Of a stretch of 24,428 bases of DNA, positions 13,501 through 20,501 are shown piece after piece (positions within the stretch are counted from its first letter, which is position 1; every line of letters starts with the position of its first letter). The stretch comes from a virus. The position numbers and the translations under genes are program-made. The DNA lies in the IMG/VR virus record IMGVR_UViG_3300025128_000321, positions 1-24,428 of that record; one strand, given 5' to 3'. The notes below the pieces were generated by a model. That model was not told the origin of the DNA. It did not search any database and saw only the letters and a list, made by a program, of their open reading frames with translations.

Positions 13501-15487
13501 TATCAGCCTACGTACCTCGGCATCCCTTTTCACACTGCATGGGTTGAAACGTGGTGGGCCTTTGCGTTTACCGTCTTTGGCCGCACGTATGATCTCGGCC
13601 CAGTGGAATACTGGATACCGAGACACTATCAGGCAACGGTATCTAAGTACCGCTCCAATCAAAGGACATGAAGACCTTGGCATCAGTTACAAGATGCTTG
13701 TGGAAGAAGGTCTGGGTGTTCAGGGTGATATCACGGTCATCCAGCGTGAGATCGCAGACACGTTGACCGATATAGAAAGAGCAACGAACCCGGTAGGTAA
13801 AGCCAAACAGAAGATCAAGAACGCTAATGAGTTCTTTCAATCAGGTCTGTTTGACGGTGTGTACCGGGAAGGCATCTCATGGAGCTTAGAAAGCTTCATC
13901 ATCCCGGCCATCAGACGGCAGCACCCAACGTGGAATGCCCGTCAGGTAGCAGCTGAAGCCGCTTCTACCGCTAACATGATGTACTCGTCACTGCCCCAGT
14001 GGCAGTCGGTATTGAAAGACCCTTGGGTAAGGGAGTTCGGTCAGACCTTATTCTTCTCCACCAACGAGACTGAAGGTCTACTCAGGTCTTTCTTCGGCAC
14101 GATGGTAGGGCCAAGAAAATCGTTCTGGCTCCAGTACTACGGCGGCATGATGTTAAGTTTGGCACTGTTCGGCAACCTGATCAACGTGGCTGCCACAGGC
14201 AAACCACTGCCACCTGAAGCGTATTCTCCGATAGACGTAGGTAACCCATACTCAACCTTCGGAGTCGGGTACAGCACCCAGTTCATGTCACCTCAGTTGC
14301 CAACGTGGCTGGGTATCGTAGGGCGTGAAGGTAGTCCGATGCACCTAGATATAGTAGGTCAGATGGACACCGCATTCAGGGTGGTGAGCGATCCTGTGGG
14401 AGCTACCGCTGCCCGTGTGAACGTACCTGTACGTGCCGTGGTGAACCAGGTGCGGGGCACCAACTTCTTTGGTGAGGAACTTAGCGTGGCGCAAAGGCCA
14501 GGTCAATTGATGACCGACCTTTACGGGCCGATAGGTCTGACCTCGGCACTAGGTGCCATCACTGAAGCCGTACCGCAGTTAAAGACCGTACTACCTGAAG
14601 GTGAAGGCCGCATGGGTATTAGGGGCCAATTACTTGAAGGATTAGCCGGCGTAGGTATGAGGGCCGAGCGCACCGGGGATTACCTAACTCGCATATCAAC
14701 AGGTGTCTACGGTACGGATACGAATTACAGTGACCTTGAACGCTACCAGAAGCTGGATATCCGCAGACTTCCCCAGGTAGAGAGGGAACTGGGACTGCGG
14801 CAGGAGTCTGCGCTTAAACGTGAGGGCGCCGAGGCCAAGTACTACGCGGCTTTAGATGATATCGATGCAGAGCGTACCACCAAGCTAGGTAATCTGGTCA
14901 TGGATATACGCATGGGTCTAGAGGATTACCAGATCAAAGACCGCTACTACGACATCGAGACTTATTCCCGTGGGCGCAGAAGACAGGCTGGCGTAGACAA
15001 AGAGTTTGAAGCACCCAACGTGAACGACACCAACCCTAACAAACGGGCACTAGCCCAGCACTATGCCATCTACGATGACCCGAGGGTGAAGCGTCCCGGT
15101 GATGACCTGGACTTCGCTATGTTCGATACGATCTTAAAACAGACGTACCTCGATCCCAGTTCAGACCAGGCATGGACCAAGGAACAGTTTGAATTCGTAC
15201 AGCGAAATATAAATACCAGACCGATACCAGCAGAGATATTCGCCCAGCTTGGTGCGAAGTCTCAAGCCAAACAGCTTACGTCCCAGATGTTACGGGAACA
15301 GGCTTATCGTGAGGACGGTAGGGATGATCTGGCTGAAGCATCGCGGATCAGGTTCTTCATGCTGGACGCACCGTTCATGATGCAGCCAACACCGACACCG
15401 CAGCCGGTACAACCGACACCACCGACACAACGCCGGCAGACCATCGAAGAATGGAAAGCTGCCAATCTAGTAGGTGCAGGACGATGA
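10511..15487 (+). CDS. Giant (1658-residue) putative internal virion or polyvalent protein
   Basis: This single frame is the largest gene in the window. The N-terminal 400 residues are Pro/Ala-rich, with a hydrophobic segment LLLGIATDPTALLPIG near 195-210. The middle (about 700-1000) has charged helical stretches and DYFPQLW-type motifs seen in large phage internal or polyvalent proteins. A possible membrane segment, WLQYYGGMMLSLALFGNLI, lies near 1206-1225. The C-terminus has a Pro/Thr-rich stretch and ends IEEWKAANLVGAGR, echoing the N-terminal IEAWKRQNIPNY. In short-tailed phages, proteins of this size are often ejected with the DNA to form a trans-envelope channel or carry cell-wall enzymes, but I see no clear catalytic motif. 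It could also be a tape measure-like protein. The role is inferred from size, position and the hydrophobic segment. Confidence 0.55.
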   Translation: MPTPEEIEAWKRQNIPNYQPAAQVVSPAATPALPPAAPSPRPWDVWGELGRDIKSVAAPVTDFLSEILGPYFSMAGPIPQVDIPKVSPAIRSIDPNLAWGVIPQVEVPGVSPAIRTGVDYAVKPFEMGAETVTGIVGAQEALQERLGIPNWVWNPDMLNVASDIFTRPETYEMSPGELAGTLVEDFRDRPWYQQLLLGIATDPTALLPIGTFARAARGANVPTAVSSRFVGPGMTPGLRAADRGDVARTRFPAPAGPTPADIPDRPMLALQAGQEQAPIALPPGRPQVDPSIIPETPRPAAPTPQRALGPGIPPPQPSRIGQAIPLSGNIYEAAISDPRIENYAPRVQGQRLAQGVEQPAVFYRSTGTAGQQRMVTYNEARPGAMLLEDTASTVPPGGAIEAVGVRTGSNILQEGSREFQTLARRSGTGNRDAGESVADFVKRVANSAKIGKYDIVRFTRQPGVNAVVLNEDALIRNYTAPRSENELYRQLGLITDAPRPGQQALMPPPGIRPAGFATQQNPGVQRVAVIREPSIPYEAAGRGEGFAREMLRGEVAAASDTGTPVWSVSPDGQVFQATRGPEAQALRQPTVNFEVGPNGDAVMIPWGTQRSRPLSDAAKRSQVQEFDKRLMSGETQGTVAGASSYDEAARRVEAAEIANRLDTTAPEAPRPREEGTAFGANADLPPPRDPANALLEDLDVPSHESVKIAIMRKFDGARNAIGLELENFVTAGRQLLLRAAGRGVPIDRQGMTPLFQALHGEIPKESLSPALRQMFDQIDEVRKLEEADMKAFLENARGTEFEDYIAFDLDQFQDRMLATPDYFPQLWKKDGVEIATGEIGARPGFTLPREGTFSEMVAQGYTPMSWDPYKMMALRKLAGVNWRETVNFLGRSKRNNLAVPVSELENRGLTKTHRVPKGVGSAFEGRLVQTTDVGGVPQSIRTPQWALPNEMASFVETMWGRRPTAYIGDKEIIGYIRKFRNGFKSAKLFASFFQHMDISLRTSASLFTLHGLKRGGPLRLPSLAARMISAQWNTGYRDTIRQRYLSTAPIKGHEDLGISYKMLVEEGLGVQGDITVIQREIADTLTDIERATNPVGKAKQKIKNANEFFQSGLFDGVYREGISWSLESFIIPAIRRQHPTWNARQVAAEAASTANMMYSSLPQWQSVLKDPWVREFGQTLFFSTNETEGLLRSFFGTMVGPRKSFWLQYYGGMMLSLALFGNLINVAATGKPLPPEAYSPIDVGNPYSTFGVGYSTQFMSPQLPTWLGIVGREGSPMHLDIVGQMDTAFRVVSDPVGATAARVNVPVRAVVNQVRGTNFFGEELSVAQRPGQLMTDLYGPIGLTSALGAITEAVPQLKTVLPEGEGRMGIRGQLLEGLAGVGMRAERTGDYLTRISTGVYGTDTNYSDLERYQKLDIRRLPQVERELGLRQESALKREGAEAKYYAALDDIDAERTTKLGNLVMDIRMGLEDYQIKDRYYDIETYSRGRRRQAGVDKEFEAPNVNDTNPNKRALAQHYAIYDDPRVKRPGDDLDFAMFDTILKQTYLDPSSDQAWTKEQFEFVQRNINTRPIPAEIFAQLGAKSQAKQLTSQMLREQAYREDGRDDLAEASRIRFFMLDAPFMMQPTPTPQPVQPTPPTQRRQTIEEWKAANLVGAGR

Positions 15488-15636
15488 ACGAGATAAGGTG
15501 TCCTTACTGCAACAAAAAGATACTAGAACATGCAGAAGGTGTAGTGGCTTTCAGATGTAATAACTCTCGTTGCAAGAGGAGGACGGGAGATAGAATAACT
15601 GTTATTGACACTAAGGAGCTTGTCGCTGTAAATTAG
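15484..15636 (+). CDS. Com-like zinc-ribbon protein
   Basis: This 50-residue protein reads MNEIRCPYCNKKILEHA, then RCNNSRCKRR. C6-x2-C9-x15-C25-x4-C30 forms a zinc ribbon. The sequence resembles the Mu Com family, whose founder is an RNA-binding activator of mom translation. I chose ATG 15484 because it overlaps the stop of the giant gene (ATGA) and follows a GCAGG ribosome-binding site. An ATG at 15451 would add 11 residues but has no such support. A Mom-like gene occurs at 2906-3373, so a Com/Mom pair is possible even though they are 12 kb apart. Com-like ribbons are also common in phages without Mom, so the role is uncertain. Confidence 0.6.
   Translation: MNEIRCPYCNKKILEHAEGVVAFRCNNSRCKRRTGDRITVIDTKELVAVN
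15605..15634 (+). promoter_or_regulatory. Possible promoter inside the Com-like gene
   Basis: A perfect -35 TTGACA (15605-15610) is followed after 18 bases by TAAATT (15629-15634), which matches four of six -10 bases. It would start transcripts just before the hairpin at 15667 and could serve the capsid genes. The -10 is weak and the -35 is part of coding sequence, so chance is possible. Confidence 0.3.
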
Positions 15637-15666
15637 ACGCATAACATAACCTTAGTGCGCCTAGTC

Positions 15667-15712
15667 GCCGTTCACGCAGTGCGTTTTTCGCCAGCGTTGG
15701 ACGGCTTTTTTT
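15667..15712 (+). terminator. Terminator-like nested hairpin before the scaffold gene
   Basis: GCCGT (15667-15671) pairs with ACGGC (15701-15705). Inside it ACGC (15674-15677) pairs with GCGT (15694-15697), and GCG pairs with CGC around five T residues. Seven T residues follow at 15706-15712. Only 16 bases separate the T-run from the next start codon, so downstream genes depend on readthrough or an antitermination mechanism. Confidence 0.6.
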
Positions 15713-15728
15713 ATTTTCGGGGGAGAGC

Positions 15729-16454
15729 ATGGTCACTCAAAACGAAGAACCACAGACTGAACAACCACAAGATGTTGTAGTTGAACCTACTTCTGACGTT
15801 ACAGTTCCAACGCCGGACCCGACGCCAGAGCCAGAGCCACAGCCAGAACCAGTTCCAGCGGTGGTGCAACCAGACCAATCTGCGGAGATTGCCAGGTTGC
15901 AGGCACAGAACGCCCAGTATGCTCAACAGGCTGCAGCTGCGGAACAGCAGCGTCAACAACAGGAACAACAGAACCAGTTAAGGACTCTTCAGACTGAGCG
16001 CCAAAGACAGCTTGAAGCATCAGGCTGGTATTCCGAGCAAGCGGCACAAGAAGCCGCTTCCTGGGCTAGAGCGCAACAACTTGAACAAGGTTACGCCCAA
16101 AAAGAAGCATTGGATGAACAGCGCGCGAAAGGCGTTGCTGCCCATAAGATCGCGTTGGATATGCGGGATAAGTATAACGTCCAGATCGATCCAAACCAGT
16201 TACTGGTTTATAACCGTCCAGAAGATATGGTACGTGCTGCTGAGAGTATGGTCACGGCTAATGGCCACATCAAGCAGCTAACCGAGCGGATAGCGCAACT
16301 AGAAAAGGCGCAACAACCGGCACAGACCTATGACTCCGGGCAAGGGACTGCGGTTGGCGGATACGGTTCCCGAGACGCCGTGGAGTCAGCATATATTCGG
16401 GGTGACATCAACACCGATGCATACCGAAAAGAAATGGCACGATACGAAAGATAA
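15729..16454 (+). CDS. Capsid scaffolding protein
   Basis: This 241-residue protein has an acidic, Pro-rich N-terminus (TPDPTPEPEPQPEP, about 28-45), a long Gln/Ala-rich coiled coil (about 50-110) and a helical, Gly-containing C-terminus. It lies directly before the major capsid gene, the usual place for a scaffold that guides procapsid assembly and is then removed. The start at ATG 15729 follows a GGGGGAGAG ribosome-binding site. No protease motif is seen, so a separate protease or none is used. Composition and context make the call good, although such proteins share little sequence. Confidence 0.85.
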   Translation: MVTQNEEPQTEQPQDVVVEPTSDVTVPTPDPTPEPEPQPEPVPAVVQPDQSAEIARLQAQNAQYAQQAAAAEQQRQQQEQQNQLRTLQTERQRQLEASGWYSEQAAQEAASWARAQQLEQGYAQKEALDEQRAKGVAAHKIALDMRDKYNVQIDPNQLLVYNRPEDMVRAAESMVTANGHIKQLTERIAQLEKAQQPAQTYDSGQGTAVGGYGSRDAVESAYIRGDINTDAYRKEMARYER

Positions 16455-16467
16455 AGAGGGGTATTAA

Positions 16468-17367
16468 ATGGCCTCCGTAACAAACACAGGTATAACGATT
16501 TCAACTACAGATTCTCTGTCTTCAGGGCAGAAAATCTTTATCGCCGCTGCTAAAGAAGCTTACGAGCCAGCGGCTCCAGACCCGGATTTGATCTCGTCTG
16601 AGCGTATGCCGTCAGGCCACAAACAGTGGGACATCCTCACATACGCACGACTGAGTGACGCTACAGCTTTGACTGAAGGCGTGGACATGACCACGGTCCA
16701 GCAGCTGTACGCCAACTACCTTTCCATCAACCCGTCTGAACACGGTGTGATAGTCACTCTTTCCAAGAGAGCTATCAGCCGTCAGCCAGACTCGCTAGAA
16801 AGGCAGGCTGGTTCCCAGATGGGAGTCTCCATGAGGGCTCGTCAGGCCAAGGACGTGATCGCCCTCTACGACGGTTTCTCCAAGTCAGTCGGTGGAGCAG
16901 GCACGACTCTGGACATCACGCACTTCCGGGGCAGCGTTGCTTATCTCATGACCGATAACGACTCGGAGTTTGGCCCAGCGCCGATGCCTCTACGTATGTC
17001 GGCACAATCAGAGATGATATCTGACCTGATCCTTGACCTGACCGATGCGGGTTCCCGTGTTGGCGGTGTGGAAGACGGTCTTTCTTCTGACCTCGTACAA
17101 CGTTGGTGGCGTGGAGCAGACCGGGCTTATGGTGTCCAGGTCTTCAACTCCGCTTATATCAGCCTTGATAGTGGGAATGATGCTAAGGGCGGACTGTTTG
17201 CCCAAGAAGCACTTCACATGGTGCTTGAAGGCAATGACGAGTCCACCCGTGAGACTGACGAGAGCCGACGTACAACCGAGTACGGTTTGTTCAAGTCCTG
17301 GGGTGAAGCAGAACGCGCTGACCCTCACGGTGTAGAAATGTACTTCGATGCTGAGGCCACTGTCTAG
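16468..17367 (+). CDS. Major capsid protein (HK97-like fold)
   Basis: This 299-residue protein follows the scaffold gene by 13 bases with a GAGGGG ribosome-binding site. The N-terminal arm, a region with ERMPSGHKQWDILTYARLSDAT (about 45-66), a spine-helix-like stretch RQAGSQMGVSMRARQAKDVIALYDGF (around 112-137), and alternating strands at the C-terminus (GVQVFNSAYISLDS, HGVEMYFDAEATV) fit a small HK97-fold capsid subunit. It would form the icosahedral shell. The assignment relies on size, gene order and secondary-structure pattern rather than a family signature I can name. Confidence 0.82.
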   Translation: MASVTNTGITISTTDSLSSGQKIFIAAAKEAYEPAAPDPDLISSERMPSGHKQWDILTYARLSDATALTEGVDMTTVQQLYANYLSINPSEHGVIVTLSKRAISRQPDSLERQAGSQMGVSMRARQAKDVIALYDGFSKSVGGAGTTLDITHFRGSVAYLMTDNDSEFGPAPMPLRMSAQSEMISDLILDLTDAGSRVGGVEDGLSSDLVQRWWRGADRAYGVQVFNSAYISLDSGNDAKGGLFAQEALHMVLEGNDESTRETDESRRTTEYGLFKSWGEAERADPHGVEMYFDAEATV

Positions 17368-17930
17368 TGACCACCGCTTCTGAAAGGGACCGACTCGCGG
17401 AGGACCATGGGTATTTCGTTACCCCTGTCTCCCGGTCACCCAATGACCCTCGCCCGATACAGTTATGGGATGTGATCGACCAGCAATGGACGGCACCCCT
17501 ACCTTTATACATGCGGGAGAGACACCTACTTAAAAAGGTGTTTGCCTGCACGGCGGTGGGTTGTACTGAGACATCGGTCAGATCGGGGCAGATCGTATCG
17601 CATATCGCTAAAGCTAGTGAACTGGCGTCGGCACATAAGAATGCCGAAGTACACCAGACCCCTGTCCCAGGTGGGGGGTTCACCCTTGTCTGCATGGGTT
17701 GCGCTGCGACATTCAAGTCCCGGTTAATAGCTGACCGACATTTAAAGACAGTCAAAGAAGCTGGCCCGAATCATCTTCAGGCCGGTGAGGTATTGATGAA
17801 TAGATTCACTGTCAATGAACAAGAGATGGAGCGTCGGGTGCCAGCAGTAGCCGCTGCTAGCCCTGTCGAAGGAGCCGTCAAACGTCCGCGCAGGCGTAAT
17901 AGACGGCGTAGTCGGAGAAGTGTGGCATGA
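17367..17930 (+). CDS. C2H2-like zinc-finger protein with Arg-rich tail
   Basis: This 187-residue protein starts at GTG 17367, which overlaps the capsid stop (TAGTG). It contains two fingers with almost identical spacing: C61-x4-C66-x12-H79-x10-H90 and C109-x2-C112-x12-H125-x10-H136. The last His interval is longer than the 3-5 residues of classic C2H2 fingers. The C-terminus (about 173-185) is a run of Arg and Lys that could bind DNA or RNA. It sits directly after the major capsid gene, in the place of head-completion or decoration genes, and overlaps the next zinc-finger gene. Virion DNA binding or a host-directed regulatory role are both possible. I know no named family. Confidence 0.7.
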   Translation: MTTASERDRLAEDHGYFVTPVSRSPNDPRPIQLWDVIDQQWTAPLPLYMRERHLLKKVFACTAVGCTETSVRSGQIVSHIAKASELASAHKNAEVHQTPVPGGGFTLVCMGCAATFKSRLIADRHLKTVKEAGPNHLQAGEVLMNRFTVNEQEMERRVPAVAAASPVEGAVKRPRRRNRRRSRRSVA

Positions 17931-18736
17931 CCACCACGATGGAGTCCCTGAACTGGGACACGTATGCCTCGGATGATCCACATTCTAAAGCTGGTCTTGA
18001 GCGTTTCCGCCGCTCGGTCTGGCCAAGGATGCGTCGGCAATTGGCCCTGGAACTCCTTTGGGAAGTCCCAGACGGTGCTGAACCTCATTGGTTCGACGCC
18101 GGCACGGCCCGTTTCTGGCATCAGTTGGTTTCACCCAGAGGTGTCCAGGGTCCGTGGGAATTGACTTCCCCTCTCCCTGCCAATACGGCTGGTCAGATCG
18201 CCCATTATCTGTCAAAAGGATTCCGCTTGCGGCCTCCGCATTACAGCGTTGAGGCCCGTCGCGTCGAGTCCGCCGAAGAGCCCGTAGCTCCATCTAAGCC
18301 ACCGGCTAAACCAGTCTTCTGGTGTCATAGGCACGGTCAACACCACTATGGTTTTGCGACCTGGTCTGGTTACCTGGCCCATTGCGCCAAGATGATGGAG
18401 TCGTTGGAAGAAGACTTACCGGCGGAAGAGTTAGAACGATTAACCAAGGCACCGTATGCCTGTATGGTCCACGGCCTGACGTTCACCAATGAACGCTCGG
18501 CGAAACAGCACCACCGAGAGGCGATGCGTAAGCCGGGACGGGCTGTTCACCCATCGGTAGCGGAGATGGAAATGAGGCCCACTATCACGACAGTGGTGGA
18601 GGAAGCGGAAGAGCCACCCCGTGAGATGAGTAAGGGCCACAGGCACAGGTTTGAGAATAATAAAGCGGGAGCCCCGTGTTTGGTAAGAGGGTGCGTCAGC
18701 ACTCGCAACCGGGTCACCCGAACAAGGAGAAAATAA
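17927..18736 (+). CDS. Second zinc-finger protein
   Basis: This 269-residue protein overlaps the previous gene by ATGA. Its N-terminal 110 residues are rich in Arg, Trp and Leu (RFRRSVWPRMRRQLALELLW) with no family I recognise. The second half carries metal-binding patterns: C133-x2-H136 with H152/C153; C179-x2-H182-x12-H195-x12-H208, close in spacing to the fingers of its neighbour but with CxxH in place of CxxC; and H238/H240 with C251-x4-C256. The C-terminus (RNRVTRTRRK) is basic. The two genes probably arose by duplication or work together. Their place next to the capsid gene suggests a virion or head-assembly role, which is inferred. Confidence 0.68.
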   Translation: MTTTMESLNWDTYASDDPHSKAGLERFRRSVWPRMRRQLALELLWEVPDGAEPHWFDAGTARFWHQLVSPRGVQGPWELTSPLPANTAGQIAHYLSKGFRLRPPHYSVEARRVESAEEPVAPSKPPAKPVFWCHRHGQHHYGFATWSGYLAHCAKMMESLEEDLPAEELERLTKAPYACMVHGLTFTNERSAKQHHREAMRKPGRAVHPSVAEMEMRPTITTVVEEAEEPPREMSKGHRHRFENNKAGAPCLVRGCVSTRNRVTRTRRK

Positions 18737-18737
18737 A

Positions 18738-19478
18738 GTGCTTTCTGGATATGTAGAACTAATCCACGGCGAAGCAAAACGAGAATCATCGGTTCAACAA
18801 CACCCTCTGGGCACTCGGGGTATCGATCCTAACGGAAACGTGTTTCGGTACGCTAGTGCCGGTGAAGCTCTAGCCCAAGGTAAGGTGGTCATGCAGGCCG
18901 CTGGTGTAGCCAACCACGACATGGACCTGGTGACCGCTGCTGCCGCACAGGATGCGACCAGCGTAACGGTGACCCTTGGTGGCACGGCAGCAACGCTTGA
19001 TCAGTACAAAAATGGTTATCTCTACGTCAATGACGGTCCAGGCGAAGGCCAGATGTTTTCCGTAGCCGGCCACCCTGCCGCTGACGCAAGCGCCACACTG
19101 GCACTTCGGTTGGAAGACGGGGACGATGTAAGGGTAGCCCTTACCTCTTCTAGCCTTTGCGGTCTGATGGCCAACCCGTATTCTAGCGCAGAGATATGGG
19201 ACGCCGACGATGTTGACGGCCCTGCTCTTGGTGTGACTCCTACTTTGATCACCAGTGGTTACTACTTCTGGTTACAAACTTGGGGGTACTGCGCTTGTTT
19301 GGTGGACGTAGCAGGCGTGATCGGTCAACCAGTCAAAGTCTCTGATGGAACTGACGGCGCTACCGAGTTGCTGAACCGCGATGCTACCGACGAGAACGAC
19401 ATGGTCGTTGGTGTGGCTGCTCATATAGCGGCGGTAAGTGGTGACTACGGCGTACTCTTCTTGCAGATCAGCCCATAG
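18738..19478 (+). CDS. Virion structural protein, possible head decoration protein
   Basis: This 246-residue protein starts at GTG 18738 with AAGGAGA 8 bases upstream. It has a beta-rich sequence: GNVFRYASAGEALAQGKVV (about 34-52), ATSVTVTLGGTAATLDQY (about 74-91) and GYYFWLQTWGYCACLVD (about 175-191). The pattern of a flexible N-terminus followed by VFRYA-AG and repeated Thr/Val strands recurs in phage head-decoration or capsid-associated proteins near the capsid gene, but I cannot name a family firmly. No signal peptide or membrane span is seen. Confidence 0.6.
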   Translation: MLSGYVELIHGEAKRESSVQQHPLGTRGIDPNGNVFRYASAGEALAQGKVVMQAAGVANHDMDLVTAAAAQDATSVTVTLGGTAATLDQYKNGYLYVNDGPGEGQMFSVAGHPAADASATLALRLEDGDDVRVALTSSSLCGLMANPYSSAEIWDADDVDGPALGVTPTLITSGYYFWLQTWGYCACLVDVAGVIGQPVKVSDGTDGATELLNRDATDENDMVVGVAAHIAAVSGDYGVLFLQISP

Positions 19479-20000
19479 ATGGGACTGCGAGTAGAACGCG
19501 CCAAGCTTTTACCTCGGGGTATCAATCACCCGTGGGCACACGTCACCTATGACGTAGATGGGCATACGCACATCTATGCGACAGGTGGTGTGGATTCACT
19601 TGAGGAATGCGCCGAGGGTTTGGCTGATGCGGTCTTGATATGTTCTGACTCCCGTCATAACGGTCATGGCATAAAGCATGACACGTCTGAAGGGGAGAAG
19701 GCTTACAAGTCGGCCATCGGTCAGATGCTGACGCGGGACTACTGGAGCGAGTACGTCGATCTCCAGCGCAAGATAGAACATTATGAGATTTGGGGTGGCC
19801 CCGTCCCGGCGATGGTGTTGCAGCCTAGTGTGGATGATGTGGAGCAGTGGCAGTTGGCCGTAACCCATCCCGAGACGGGTCTTCCTCATTTCTATGACAT
19901 AGGGGACGCATTGAAGGCGCCCCCGCCCAACCCTGACAAATTTGTAAAAGGGCAGTTGGGTCACTACCGGCGACGGGGTGCCACTGCCAGGGAGCGATGA
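19479..20000 (+). CDS. Hypothetical protein of the head-tail module
   Basis: This 173-residue protein begins immediately after the previous stop codon. It has mixed composition with several His residues (HVTYDVDGHTHIYATGG, about 21-37) and a central helical stretch (WSEYVDLQRKIEHYEIWGG). The C-terminus is basic (GQLGHYRRRGATARER). I recognise no family. It is translated in a coupled set with its neighbours (ATGA overlap at 19997), between the presumed head and neck genes, and may be a head-completion protein. Its His-rich N-terminal segment could bind metal, but no standard motif is present. Confidence 0.65.
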   Translation: MGLRVERAKLLPRGINHPWAHVTYDVDGHTHIYATGGVDSLEECAEGLADAVLICSDSRHNGHGIKHDTSEGEKAYKSAIGQMLTRDYWSEYVDLQRKIEHYEIWGGPVPAMVLQPSVDDVEQWQLAVTHPETGLPHFYDIGDALKAPPPNPDKFVKGQLGHYRRRGATARER

Positions 20001-20377
20001 GGTTGAATAAGAGCGTAAATGTATTCGCATCATCCGCCCGTACTGCAACTGAGAACTCTAGCGACCAGACAAATGATTGTGCCCGAGGGGTGCGGTTGTT
20101 TCTCGACATCACTGCTGCCAGCGGATCGAGTCCGACGCTGGACGTGAAGGTCCAGACCAAAGACCCGGTGTCTGACAGTTACGTTGACCTGACGGGAGCG
20201 GCATTCGCCCAGCAGAACAGTACTGCCACGTTAGACCTGGTGATCTATCCAGGGGTCGGAGAGACGAGCAACCGTGCCGTGTCCGATGTCCTCTCATCCG
20301 TATGGAGGGTGGTAGCCACCTTCGGTGGTTCAAGTCCTTCATTCACATTCTCAGTAGGCGCGGAGTATATAACCTGA
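19997..20377 (+). CDS. Small beta-rich virion structural protein
   Basis: This 126-residue protein consists of alternating short strands: RGVRLFLDITAASGSSPTLD, VKVQTKDPVSDSYVDLTG, then WRVVATFGG and SFTFSVGAEYI at the end. This resembles a family of small phage structural proteins with a beta-sandwich fold, found among neck and tail genes. It starts at ATG 19997, overlapping the previous stop, with an AGGGAG ribosome-binding site. Its precise position in the virion is not evident. Confidence 0.62.
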   Translation: MRLNKSVNVFASSARTATENSSDQTNDCARGVRLFLDITAASGSSPTLDVKVQTKDPVSDSYVDLTGAAFAQQNSTATLDLVIYPGVGETSNRAVSDVLSSVWRVVATFGGSSPSFTFSVGAEYIT

Positions 20378-20493
20378 TGCCAAAAGTAAAGATGAACGGA
20401 AAGACAAAGAAATTTCCGTATACCAAATCTGGTATGAAAGCTGCGGCCAGTGCCAAGCGTAAGGCTACTGGAACTAAACGGAAGAAGTACTGA
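20377..20493 (+). CDS. Small Lys-rich basic protein (38 residues)
   Basis: The sequence MPKVKMNGKTKKFPYTKSGM continues with an Ala/Lys-rich tail. The KFPYT-K-GM-AA pattern is common in tiny basic proteins of phage structural operons, whose role is unknown (possibly DNA or RNA binding, or packaging). ATG 20377 overlaps the previous stop (TGATG), which fixes the start. A longer reading of the same frame upstream is out of register with the neighbouring gene and unlikely. Confidence 0.65.
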   Translation: MPKVKMNGKTKKFPYTKSGMKAAASAKRKATGTKRKKY

Positions 20494-20501
20494 GGTGAGT
20501 T

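Noticed and set aside
15451-15483. Earlier ATG for the Com-like protein
   Set aside because: It would overlap the giant gene by 37 bases without a ribosome-binding site, and the zinc-ribbon homology starts at the ATG at 15484.
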